Assembly (NCBI GenBank): GCA_014163555.1
Contig: JACJGO010000022.1
Coordinates: forward strand, 52,414-116,413
Length of the DNA stretch: 64,000 nucleotides
Reading direction: 5' to 3'
Source: Flavisolibacter longurius
Lineage (GTDB): Bacteria > Bacteroidota > Bacteroidia > Chitinophagales > Chitinophagaceae
The notes beneath the pieces were generated by a model, which saw nothing but the letters and a program-made list of their open reading frames with translations, did not search any database and was not told where the DNA came from. Each line of letters begins with the position of its first letter. The first letter of the stretch is position 1. Made by a program: the position numbers and the translations under genes. Shown here piece by piece: positions 12,659 through 20,276 of the stretch.

Positions 12659-14893
12659 TTATTTTGAATGGGTTGGTTGAAAAATTGATTTTAAATAGGC
12701 CGTGTTGGCGCTGAAATTCTTTTTCACATTTGTGGGTTCCCTTGCATCTCTCGATCGTTCGATTACCAGCCAACCGGTCCAGCCCATGTTGTCCAGCGTT
12801 TGTTTCACTTTGTGTAAATCAAGCCTTGTGTTGTATTGCAGCCACACACCATCGTCATCGGTACAATGGATCTGGATGATATTTTCCCTGCCAAGGATTT
12901 GCAGTTCGGCGCTGACATCACGTCCATTTTTTAAGGCATTGGAAAAGTTGAAATAGCTTTTGATGGCTGGTGAACCGATCTCCTTCAGCAGCTTCCGTTC
13001 TTCCCTTGCTTCCAGCGCTGTTTCAATGCCGATCAACACACCGGCTTCTTCCGCCATCCGGCCGGCAACTCGTAAACGGGCTACCACCGAATCCCGCACG
13101 CCTGGGTTTTTTACCAGGTCGCACTGAATACCCATCGGCAAAAAGGCCACCGGTACTTTCATCAGTTTCATGGTTTTTATACAGTCGGCAATGGATTGAA
13201 TATAGGCCTCCCGCTGGCAGAAGGATTGTGCATAGTATCCGGTCATGGCCAGTGATGGAATCTCCAGTCCCAATTCTTTTGCTTTCGCGAGGAACTGCAT
13301 TCTGATTGAGTCAATCAGAAGTTTGTTGTCAAATGTGGGACGATTCCCCAGGCCCCCCATGTCCACTTCCATGCCATCGGCACCAATTTCTTTTGCCAGG
13401 GGGAAAGCACTCAGTTTCTGCCGCTTTAAAATCATCAGGTCAATCACGGCAACTTTGTATTGGTCGTTTGAAACGGTATTGCTTTTCGCAGTAGCCGACT
13501 GTGATTGTTCAAAAAGTGCTACCACATTTTCATAACCTTTTATCGCATTTGGTGGCAGGTTTTCACCCGTTGGTCCAAATACTTTTAATGCTTCTTCTTT
13601 TTCGATGGTGATGCTTGATTCGTTAATGCCGGATGTCTTGTTGGTGATGGCTGTCTTATTCAAACCAAAATGACGGGCCACAAACTGGTAAAGTGCGGCC
13701 CGCTTTGATTTGCCGTAATCATGACCTTCTGAGGCCAAGTGTTCATTCTGCACCGCATCCTCTTTTCCGTAAAAGCCATAGATTCTTTTGACGAAAGGCA
13801 ATTCCTGCTGCGGTACGTTTTGTGTCCAGTCTTTGCCGTCGGAAACAATCAGCATCGGTTTGGGTGCTACCATGGCCGCGATTTCGGCATTGTTGGTACC
13901 GCCGCCGCACAGGTGAATTCCCATGCCGCTTTCGCAAGGGCAGCCACCGCTGTGATAGGAGGACAACATAGCCACCGGAACACTCAGTTTGATGCGGTCG
14001 TCGATGGCTGCCAACAGCATGGTCTGGCTACCGCCGCCCGAGGCACCTGTAATGGCCACACGGCTTTTATCCGCTTCTTTCAACGAAAGAAGGTAATCCA
14101 GTATGCGGATGGCATTCAGGGTTTGAATGCTTTGCACCAAACTGCGACGATGATCGCCGGATGTAATTTGCAATAGACTTTCGCCGTCCCAGCCAAAGAG
14201 GTCATAACTAAAGGCCATCGCTCCCATTTGTGCAAGCGCCGCACAGCGGTATTGTGCATCTTCGCGGTAACGGCCTTTGGAGAAGTGGCCATCGGGATTT
14301 AGCACCACAGGAAGTTTGCCTCTCGCTTTCGATGGACGATACAAGGAACCGCTGACGTAAAGCCCCGGCAAGGTTTCGATGGCGATGTTTTGTACGGTAT
14401 AGCCCTTGAAATTTCTTATCGTTGAAACAATGGGTTGAGAAGCGGGTTTGGCAGGCAGGGTTGACAGCCGCAGGGAAGAAAGCAAACACTGTTTTAATGA
14501 GGCTTTCCGGGTTTCCCAGCTTTGCAGATTGTGGTATAAGCCTGACAGGTAACCTAACTGCTCCCTTCCTTCCTCCACCGTCTTCAGATGGTATTGAAAA
14601 GCCTGCAGCTTGTATTTTTTATCGCCTTCTTTTGAAACAGTCAAATCCTGCGAAGCCAGAATGCTCGCCATTGTTTTTTCCGCATCAGGTTTATAACGCC
14701 AATCCGCATACGTAACCCATTTGTCTTTAACGAGGTCATCGCTGTACCGGATGGAAATGCCATACCGCTCTTGCACTTCCGTCAGAACCGTTTTCAGCGG
14801 TTTGCGAAACTGGTCATCAGACGTTTGAGCCAACGAATAAAGGCTGGTGATCCAGCACAGCAAAAGCAATATGTAATTTTCTTTTCTACGCAT
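12659..14893 (-). CDS. Three-domain exported protein: STN-like, acetyl-esterase-like, xylose-isomerase-like TIM barrel
   Basis: The 744-residue protein has a signal peptide (ENYILLLLCWITSLYSLAQ). Residues about 30-97 look like an STN domain (FRKPLKTVLTEVQERYGISI, then KTMASILASQDLTVS). Residues about 150-410 form an alpha/beta hydrolase of the acetyl-xylan-esterase/dienelactone type, with nucleophile Ser285 in GASGGG and probable catalytic His391 in SEGHDYG. From about residue 460 there is a sugar-phosphate isomerase/epimerase TIM barrel (AP endonuclease 2 fold: EIGADGMEVDMGGLGNRP, GVLIGIETALEAREE, IIQIHCTDDDG). The esterase may remove acetyl groups from pectin; the role of the exported epimerase-like domain is unclear. 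It is the first gene of unit 3. I start at the ATG at 14893; a TTG at 14899 is less likely. Confidence 0.8.
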   Translation of the reverse strand: MRRKENYILLLLCWITSLYSLAQTSDDQFRKPLKTVLTEVQERYGISIRYSDDLVKDKWVTYADWRYKPDAEKTMASILASQDLTVSKEGDKKYKLQAFQYHLKTVEEGREQLGYLSGLYHNLQSWETRKASLKQCLLSSLRLSTLPAKPASQPIVSTIRNFKGYTVQNIAIETLPGLYVSGSLYRPSKARGKLPVVLNPDGHFSKGRYREDAQYRCAALAQMGAMAFSYDLFGWDGESLLQITSGDHRRSLVQSIQTLNAIRILDYLLSLKEADKSRVAITGASGGGSQTMLLAAIDDRIKLSVPVAMLSSYHSGGCPCESGMGIHLCGGGTNNAEIAAMVAPKPMLIVSDGKDWTQNVPQQELPFVKRIYGFYGKEDAVQNEHLASEGHDYGKSKRAALYQFVARHFGLNKTAITNKTSGINESSITIEKEEALKVFGPTGENLPPNAIKGYENVVALFEQSQSATAKSNTVSNDQYKVAVIDLMILKRQKLSAFPLAKEIGADGMEVDMGGLGNRPTFDNKLLIDSIRMQFLAKAKELGLEIPSLAMTGYYAQSFCQREAYIQSIADCIKTMKLMKVPVAFLPMGIQCDLVKNPGVRDSVVARLRVAGRMAEEAGVLIGIETALEAREERKLLKEIGSPAIKSYFNFSNALKNGRDVSAELQILGRENIIQIHCTDDDGVWLQYNTRLDLHKVKQTLDNMGWTGWLVIERSRDAREPTNVKKNFSANTAYLKSIFQPTHSK

Positions 14894-15164
14894 TGACAAG
14901 AAATAAAAAAAGAGGGAGAGTAAGACTACACTCCCGTCTAGAAACGACTACTTGTTTATGGAAAAAAATTATTACCGAAAGTTCAAACGATTGCCGTTCT
15001 GAAATTCAAAATCTTTTACGAAATGAAGGCGAAACTTGTATTTCCTGAAGACGGGCAACGGCTTTTTTGTGCCCTGCAAGGCGTGCAGCAAACCATTCAA
15101 ATAGCAAGCATCTTTCATACGCAAAGAGATTTAGACTGTTAACGGAAGTGGTCAGGGTTACCGA

Positions 15165-15182
15165 AAACCAAATGTTTGGTTT
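15165..15182. repeat. Perfect 8-bp inverted repeat upstream of unit 3
   Basis: AAACCAAA and TTTGGTTT flank a TG centre. The palindrome is 36 bases from the predicted operator at 15219 and lies in the long gap 14894-15620. It could bind a dimeric regulator. No sequence here matches a Bacteroidota promoter well. Confidence 0.4.
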
Positions 15183-15218
15183 CTGCTATAAAATTATCCT
15201 ACTAAATAGAGTTCAACA

Positions 15219-15253
15219 ATGTCATCTCTTACTGAATTACTGGATGATATTAC
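15219..15253 (+). promoter_or_regulatory. Predicted tandem operator E (21-bp direct repeat)
   Basis: ATGTCATCTCTTAC (15219-15232) and CTGGATGATATTAC (15240-15253) are 21 bases apart and both end in TTAC. The left half is nearly identical to that of the site at 39363, including the preceding ACA. The element lies 325 bases upstream of the first gene of unit 3. It is the weakest match of the right half-site. Confidence 0.42.
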
Positions 15254-15408
15254 TGTTGTAAAGTCCTGTCCATTCCGTTATGGAATACGGGAAAGCCGTG
15301 CCTGCGGCAAGCTTGAGAGGAAACAGCTTTTTCTCTACCCGGAAGAAATTACTAAAAATCTTCAGTATGCAACACGAATTGCTTTGCAAGGAGAATGATT
15401 ACGATTAT

Positions 15409-15428
15409 AAAAGCCTGGCAGGCTTTTT
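15409..15428 (-). terminator. Intrinsic terminator of the SusCD unit (works in both directions)
   Basis: AAAAGCCT and AGGCTTTT form a perfect 8-bp stem with a 3-base loop. On the minus strand the stem ends in TTTTAT, and on the plus strand in TTTTT, so it could stop transcription in both directions. It lies about 190 bases after the last gene of unit 2 (15621). Confidence 0.7.
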
Positions 15429-15620
15429 CTATTTCCCTCCCCTATACAAGTGAAGTTTAAAAATGCAAGGGTGTAAATAGTATACTTCCATCGCTGCGTA
15501 TAGCGAAAGGCTGCTGTTCAGCCCTGCGTCTAATTTGCGTAAGGCGAGAGTAAATCGCTCATGTTATTCGCGAAGCTTTTCCCAACATCAAATTCTAAAA
15601 AGAGAAAGAACCTTCCCTTC

Positions 15621-16757
15621 TCAGTCTTTTGTTATTTCACCCGACGCGGGTGGCTGGTAACCTTTTAACGCCGGCCACTTGCCGTTGACTATTTCTTTTA
15701 GGACCAGCTTTGACGGATCAATTTTGACATACTTAATTTTTTGCCGGCGCCAGGTGTACACCACATGTACCATTCCATCCCTGCTTTGGATCACCGAAGG
15801 ATAAGAATACTGGCTGATGGGGGAATCTTCCAGGATGGCTGCAGCAAACCATTTTTTACCGTCAGGAGAGATGGCAACATTCAAGGGCGTACGGGCTCCT
15901 TTCCCGTTTTTCAAACTATCATGCGGACGCACATGGTTGTACACCAGCAGGTGTCTTCCGTCCTGCATGGTCACCGCGTCAGTACCGCTGTTGTTGTTGG
16001 GCAAGCCTGAGGGTTCTACCTTCGACCAGGTCTCTCCTCCATCGGCTGACCAGGACGTGATCAATGCCCGTTGTTTGCTGCGGGCCAGCATTTGCAGTTT
16101 GCCGTCTTTGTGTTTCAGAATACTGGGTTGAATAATGGTGTAATCCGTACCGCTGTTGATGGGTCCCACTTTACGCCAGGTTTCTCCCCTGTCATCCGAC
16201 ACTTCAAAATGAACCCGCCAGCCCGGGTTACCCTCGAAGCTGGAAGGCGCAATGATCTTTCCCTTCACCACCTCCGGTTTATTTTTAATAGGGCCTAAAA
16301 AGCCCTCCTGCAAAGAGATCCGTTCGCTCCATGTCAGGCCATTGTCTTTCGACCGTTTCATAAATCCTTTCCAGTCGGCCACCTTGTTACCTATCTTATA
16401 AAATAACAATAAATCACCACCCGGAATTTGAAATAAAACCGGGTTGTAAGTGGCTTTGCGAACTGTATCATTGATGCGGCCATCGGCAACCGAAACAGGT
16501 GGTGTCCATTTGTTATTAACCAAGCGACTTACATAAATTTCCACATCCGGATTGCCCTCTCTGGTGCCGCCAAACCAGGCCGCCACCAAACCGGCAGGCG
16601 TTTCTACAATAGTTGCTGAGTGAGCCTGCGGAAACGAGGCTGTATCGTAGATAAATTCATCTACCAGTACCCCTTGCTGCCATTTGCTGAGCTGCGCCTC
16701 TGCACTGGTGAAAGTAATAAGCAGCACGAGCACTAAATAAAATCGTTGTTTGTTCAT
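15621..16757 (-). CDS. Exported sialidase-fold (BNR/Asp-box) glycosidase-like protein
   Basis: The 378-residue protein has a signal peptide (FYLVLVLLITFTSAEAQ) and a six-bladed propeller. Asp-box repeats are visible as SKDNGLTWSE, SDDRGETWRK and SADGGETWSK, with a degenerate SPDGKKWF. The segment AWFGGTREGNPDVEIYVSR near the N-terminus matches the sialidase family's conserved Arg region. Enzymes of this fold act on sialic acid, Kdo-like ulosonic acids or uronates. In a pectin locus with no other sialic acid genes, an ulosonic or uronic acid of RG-II is plausible but unproven. I start at the ATG at 16757; a longer frame upstream would overlap the DUF3826 gene and lacks a signal. It is the last gene of unit 2. 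Confidence 0.82.
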   Translation of the reverse strand: MNKQRFYLVLVLLITFTSAEAQLSKWQQGVLVDEFIYDTASFPQAHSATIVETPAGLVAAWFGGTREGNPDVEIYVSRLVNNKWTPPVSVADGRINDTVRKATYNPVLFQIPGGDLLLFYKIGNKVADWKGFMKRSKDNGLTWSERISLQEGFLGPIKNKPEVVKGKIIAPSSFEGNPGWRVHFEVSDDRGETWRKVGPINSGTDYTIIQPSILKHKDGKLQMLARSKQRALITSWSADGGETWSKVEPSGLPNNNSGTDAVTMQDGRHLLVYNHVRPHDSLKNGKGARTPLNVAISPDGKKWFAAAILEDSPISQYSYPSVIQSRDGMVHVVYTWRRQKIKYVKIDPSKLVLKEIVNGKWPALKGYQPPASGEITKD

Positions 16758-16776
16758 CACGTTTCGGGGTTGATAG

Positions 16777-17490
16777 TTATTGCTTTTTTTCCGCTTCTTT
16801 TTCTTTTTTCCGCTTGTCAACATAGGCCTTGAACAGTTCCCGCCAGTTGCGGCCATTGCTGTTCAGGTATTGCTCACTTTTGGTTTTGTAGATTTCAAAA
16901 ATGGCCGATATCTGGTTCATGTTTTTGTAGTCGATGGCCTGTTCTCTCGCCTGTTTTAAAAACCCAAGAATTTTTGCTTCTTCTTCCGGCGTCAGGTCCG
17001 GAACGATGGCTTTGTATCCCTGCATAGTAAAAGCCACTTTTCCAATGGTGTATTTATCCAATACAGCCTCTACCTGCTCAGTCGTGAGTTCTGCTTTCAG
17101 CGTTGCCATCAGGTCGTCGTGTAGAGATTTGGGTATGGCTGAATTGGCAATGACCTGCCTGTCAAGTTCTGACAAGCGATTACCTGTAGCAGGATTGATA
17201 CCGGCGGGAACAGTGGTATACGGATGCTCATTGTGCCAGTCCCGAATGGCTTTTAAATGAGAAGCAATGGCGGCTTTCACCTTTGCTTCTTTGGCTGCAT
17301 CTTTCAGGTTCAACGCTTGTACCCACTCGGCAGCTTTCGCTTCCTGGTCCGCACCTGACTTTTCTTTTTGTTCCGCGGTTGTCATTTTTACAGGTGTGGC
17401 TTTGGTTTCATTTTGTGCCAAAGCATGATTACCCAATAACGTAAAAAACAAGACGAGCCCGAGAAAGAAAACGCTGGTTTGTTTTCGCAT
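16777..17490 (-). CDS. DUF3826 protein, copy 1
   Basis: The 237-residue exported protein has a signal peptide (SVFFLGLVLFFTLLGNHALAQ) followed by a mostly helical, highly charged domain. The conserved DUF3826 core is QGYKAIVPDLTPEEEAKILGFLKQAREQAID. The C-terminus is a Lys/Glu-rich helix (VDKRKKEKEAEKKQ). The fold has no known activity, but the family recurs in Bacteroidota pectin loci. This copy is the most diverged of the three here: it lacks the NN[FY]LAAAGYDL motif of the other two and reads SEQYLNSNGRNW instead. It is spaced three bases from the GH78 gene upstream and 19 from the sialidase-like gene downstream. Confidence 0.85.
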   Translation of the reverse strand: MRKQTSVFFLGLVLFFTLLGNHALAQNETKATPVKMTTAEQKEKSGADQEAKAAEWVQALNLKDAAKEAKVKAAIASHLKAIRDWHNEHPYTTVPAGINPATGNRLSELDRQVIANSAIPKSLHDDLMATLKAELTTEQVEAVLDKYTIGKVAFTMQGYKAIVPDLTPEEEAKILGFLKQAREQAIDYKNMNQISAIFEIYKTKSEQYLNSNGRNWRELFKAYVDKRKKEKEAEKKQ

Positions 17491-17493
17491 ACA

Positions 17494-20274
17494 TCAATTT
17501 TTTAAGGGTGATGTTTTTGTTGTAAAGACATAATCCCCACTGCCCACCTGGAACACGGCCCGGTCTTCTTCCATCTTCAGAAACCTTACGCCTTCCAAAG
17601 CGTTGGCAGGTTGGCCACTTTCCATTACATCCGCTGCTTGTGCTGCGGGTATATACACCAGTGCGGTTGTATTTCCCGGGACGGTGATATTCCATTGCAG
17701 CTTCCCCGCTACTTTTTCCCATCGGCTGTTGATAGTGCCGTAAGGCGACCGGTAAGAAGAGGTCACATGGTTTAATCCATCAACAAAGGACGGTTTCATC
17801 TGGATTTTTTTAAACGCTACTTCCGCTTTGTCAGATTGAATGCCACCAAGATTTTCAGTCATCCAAATCAGCAAATCACCCAGGAGCATAACATGATTTT
17901 GTGAATTCATGGCCGGATTAGCGGTGTTGCCATTCCACAATTCCCAGATCGTGGTGGCGCCATTTTCCGCCATATAGCCCCAACTGGGATAGGTTGTATT
18001 GGTGGCAAGTTTATAGGCAATATCAGCCCTTCCAAATTTTGTCAGCCAGCGCATCAGCCATTGCGTACCCACCACACCGGTGCTGATATGTCCCTTGTTC
18101 TCCACCATAATCTTCTGCACGATCTGCTGAAACACTTTTTCCGCATCAGCTGGCGGCACCAACCCAAAGGCCAGCGGTAGCAGGTTGGCTGTGACCGTGT
18201 TGTTGCTGTATTGGGCTTTCGCTTTGTTATAAAAGTTATTGGCAAATCCTTCCTTAACCCTGTCCGCTTCGTTTGCAAAGGCAACCTTATCTGCCAGGTT
18301 GTTTGTCAACAAGGCAAAATCCTGCATTAATCCTAACAGGTGATAGTAATACGCCGTTGCAATCAGGTGCGGGTCTGTTTTGCGGGATGAATCTTTGCTG
18401 TGGATCAGCTCCGGCGATTCCGGTGGCACGCACCAGTCACCATAACTGTCTTTGGTGATGATGCCATCCTGTCTTCTGTATTTTTTTTTCATGTACGCCA
18501 TCCATTTTTTCATGGATGGGTAATGCCGAACAATGACTTCTTTGTCCCCAAACTGGCGGTAAAGCATAGCAGCGATGGTGAGGTAAGCCCCTGGCCAGGT
18601 CATGTTGTCTTTGTAATAAAACCAGAAGCTGGGCGCCACATCCGGGATGCTACCTTCCGGCGTTTGTGCATCACGAATGTCATCCAGCCATTTCGCATAC
18701 AGCTTGCCGTTATCAAACAAAAAGCTTTCCCCGTAAGCGCCGGTGGTACGGTCGCCGAGCCAGGGCTGCCGCTCGTTGCGTTGCGGACAGTCTACCGGCA
18801 TTCCTTTGTAATTGCTGAGAATTCCCCAGAAGGCATTTTTATAAACCTGGTTGATGGTGTTGTTGGATGTTTCCAGCTTGCCAATGGTGGCCAGGTCATC
18901 ATACACCACTTCACCGGTAAAATCATCCACCGAAGGTGTACCGGGATAGCCCATTACTTCAACATAACGAAATCCATGATAAACAAAGGAAGGACACCAG
19001 GTTTCCCGGCCGCCTCCTTTTAGAGTATAGCTATCCGTTACCTTAGCATCCCGCAGGTTCGCAACATACAACTCACCATTGGGCTGCAAACTCTCGGCAA
19101 AACGCAGGGTTACTTTATCGCCCCGTTTCCCGATCACCCCTATTTTTATCCAGCCTGCCATGTTTTGCCCCATGTCCAGGATAAACTTTCCGGGTGCAAG
19201 CTTTTTGATCGAAATCGGACGCACCGTATCCATCACTTTCATGGGCTGGTTCAGTTGGGCCGTCAATTTTCCGCCGGGTGCTTTCACAGCTTCTACCCGG
19301 AGCCATTTGGTATCCGTAAACCCAGTCGTATTCCATCCCGTTAATTCTTTGGTTGCATCGTATTCTTCACCGTCGTATTCGTTGTTGGTGCGGATGGGCC
19401 CATCGGCTGTCACCTTCCACGATTTGTCCGTTACTACGGTGGACTTGCTGCCATCGGTGTATATAATTTCTAGTTGCAACAGCAGTTTAGGAAACCCGAA
19501 AGTGTGCCATTTGTGCGGTTTAAAATTCTGCCGCATGGCAAAGAACCGGCCATTGCCTAAAACAACGCCAATGGCATTGTTTCCCTGCTTTACCTGTGGT
19601 GTGACATCAAACGTATTGTACAGAACCGTTTTGCTGTAGTCCGTGGGCGCCGGTGCCATCACCTGGTCGCCAATTTTTTGCCCGTTGATGTAAAGTTCAT
19701 ACAGACCCAACCCGGCTATGTAGGCGGTGGCCTTACGGATGTTTTTGGGTGCCGTCACTTCTTTGCGGAAATAACGGGCCGAAAGCCGTGCAAACTTGCT
19801 GACGCTGTCCCAGGGAAATGCACGGTCCAGCCCAATCCAGGAACCTTTCCAGTCCGTGGGTTGCAACAAACTCATGCTAAAAGAAGCCGGCGCACTCCAC
19901 CGTTCTTCACCGTTGTTTGTCCACAGTTTTACTTTCCAGAAAACATGCTGCCGGCTTTGCAAGGATTTTCCGGCATATTGAACATGCAGCGATTGGTCAG
20001 ATGCAATCTTGCCGGAGTTCCAAAGGTCACCTTCGTTTTGCGCCAGCTTTTCTGCCGAAGAGGCCACAAGCACCTGGTAAGCCGTTTGTATTAAGCCTCT
20101 CTCCTCCCCACTGAATTGCCAGCTTAACCGCGGTTTCGTCACATCAATGCCGACGGGGTTTGTCAAGCGTTCGCAAGCTAGGTGATGAATGTGTAGTGCA
20201 TTCAAGGCCTTTGCGCTTTCCAGGATAAAAAAGCAAAAAAGGAAAAAGACTATATGATAATGTTTTTGTTTCAT
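17494..20274 (-). CDS. GH78 alpha-L-rhamnosidase, large exported form
   Basis: The 926-residue protein has a signal peptide. A fibronectin-like N-terminal domain (NPVGIDVTKPRLSWQFSG, YQVLVASS) is followed by the Bac_rhamnosid_N sandwich (RKATAYIAGLGLYELYINGQKIGDQV). The (alpha/alpha)6 catalytic barrel carries DCPQRNERQPWLGDR with Asp495 and Glu501, and a C-terminal sandwich ends in the PVNT-like VPGNTTALVYIPA motif. The domain order and length are those of the rhamnogalacturonan-active GH78 group. It should release terminal alpha-L-rhamnose in the periplasm. Start and stop are tightly packed with neighbours (2- and 3-base gaps), so it is embedded in unit 2. Confidence 0.94.
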   Translation of the reverse strand: MKQKHYHIVFFLFCFFILESAKALNALHIHHLACERLTNPVGIDVTKPRLSWQFSGEERGLIQTAYQVLVASSAEKLAQNEGDLWNSGKIASDQSLHVQYAGKSLQSRQHVFWKVKLWTNNGEERWSAPASFSMSLLQPTDWKGSWIGLDRAFPWDSVSKFARLSARYFRKEVTAPKNIRKATAYIAGLGLYELYINGQKIGDQVMAPAPTDYSKTVLYNTFDVTPQVKQGNNAIGVVLGNGRFFAMRQNFKPHKWHTFGFPKLLLQLEIIYTDGSKSTVVTDKSWKVTADGPIRTNNEYDGEEYDATKELTGWNTTGFTDTKWLRVEAVKAPGGKLTAQLNQPMKVMDTVRPISIKKLAPGKFILDMGQNMAGWIKIGVIGKRGDKVTLRFAESLQPNGELYVANLRDAKVTDSYTLKGGGRETWCPSFVYHGFRYVEVMGYPGTPSVDDFTGEVVYDDLATIGKLETSNNTINQVYKNAFWGILSNYKGMPVDCPQRNERQPWLGDRTTGAYGESFLFDNGKLYAKWLDDIRDAQTPEGSIPDVAPSFWFYYKDNMTWPGAYLTIAAMLYRQFGDKEVIVRHYPSMKKWMAYMKKKYRRQDGIITKDSYGDWCVPPESPELIHSKDSSRKTDPHLIATAYYYHLLGLMQDFALLTNNLADKVAFANEADRVKEGFANNFYNKAKAQYSNNTVTANLLPLAFGLVPPADAEKVFQQIVQKIMVENKGHISTGVVGTQWLMRWLTKFGRADIAYKLATNTTYPSWGYMAENGATTIWELWNGNTANPAMNSQNHVMLLGDLLIWMTENLGGIQSDKAEVAFKKIQMKPSFVDGLNHVTSSYRSPYGTINSRWEKVAGKLQWNITVPGNTTALVYIPAAQAADVMESGQPANALEGVRFLKMEEDRAVFQVGSGDYVFTTKTSPLKN

Positions 20275-20276
20275 GC

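Noticed and set aside
15067..15261. A 64-codon plus-strand frame in the gap before unit 3
   Set aside because: It runs through the palindrome and the operator and has no recognisable feature.
15219..15398. A 59-codon plus-strand frame starting MSSLTELLDD, followed by a hairpin
   Set aside because: Its first 35 bases are the predicted operator, and the hairpin is well explained as the terminator of the minus-strand unit ending at 15621. No similarity to a known protein.
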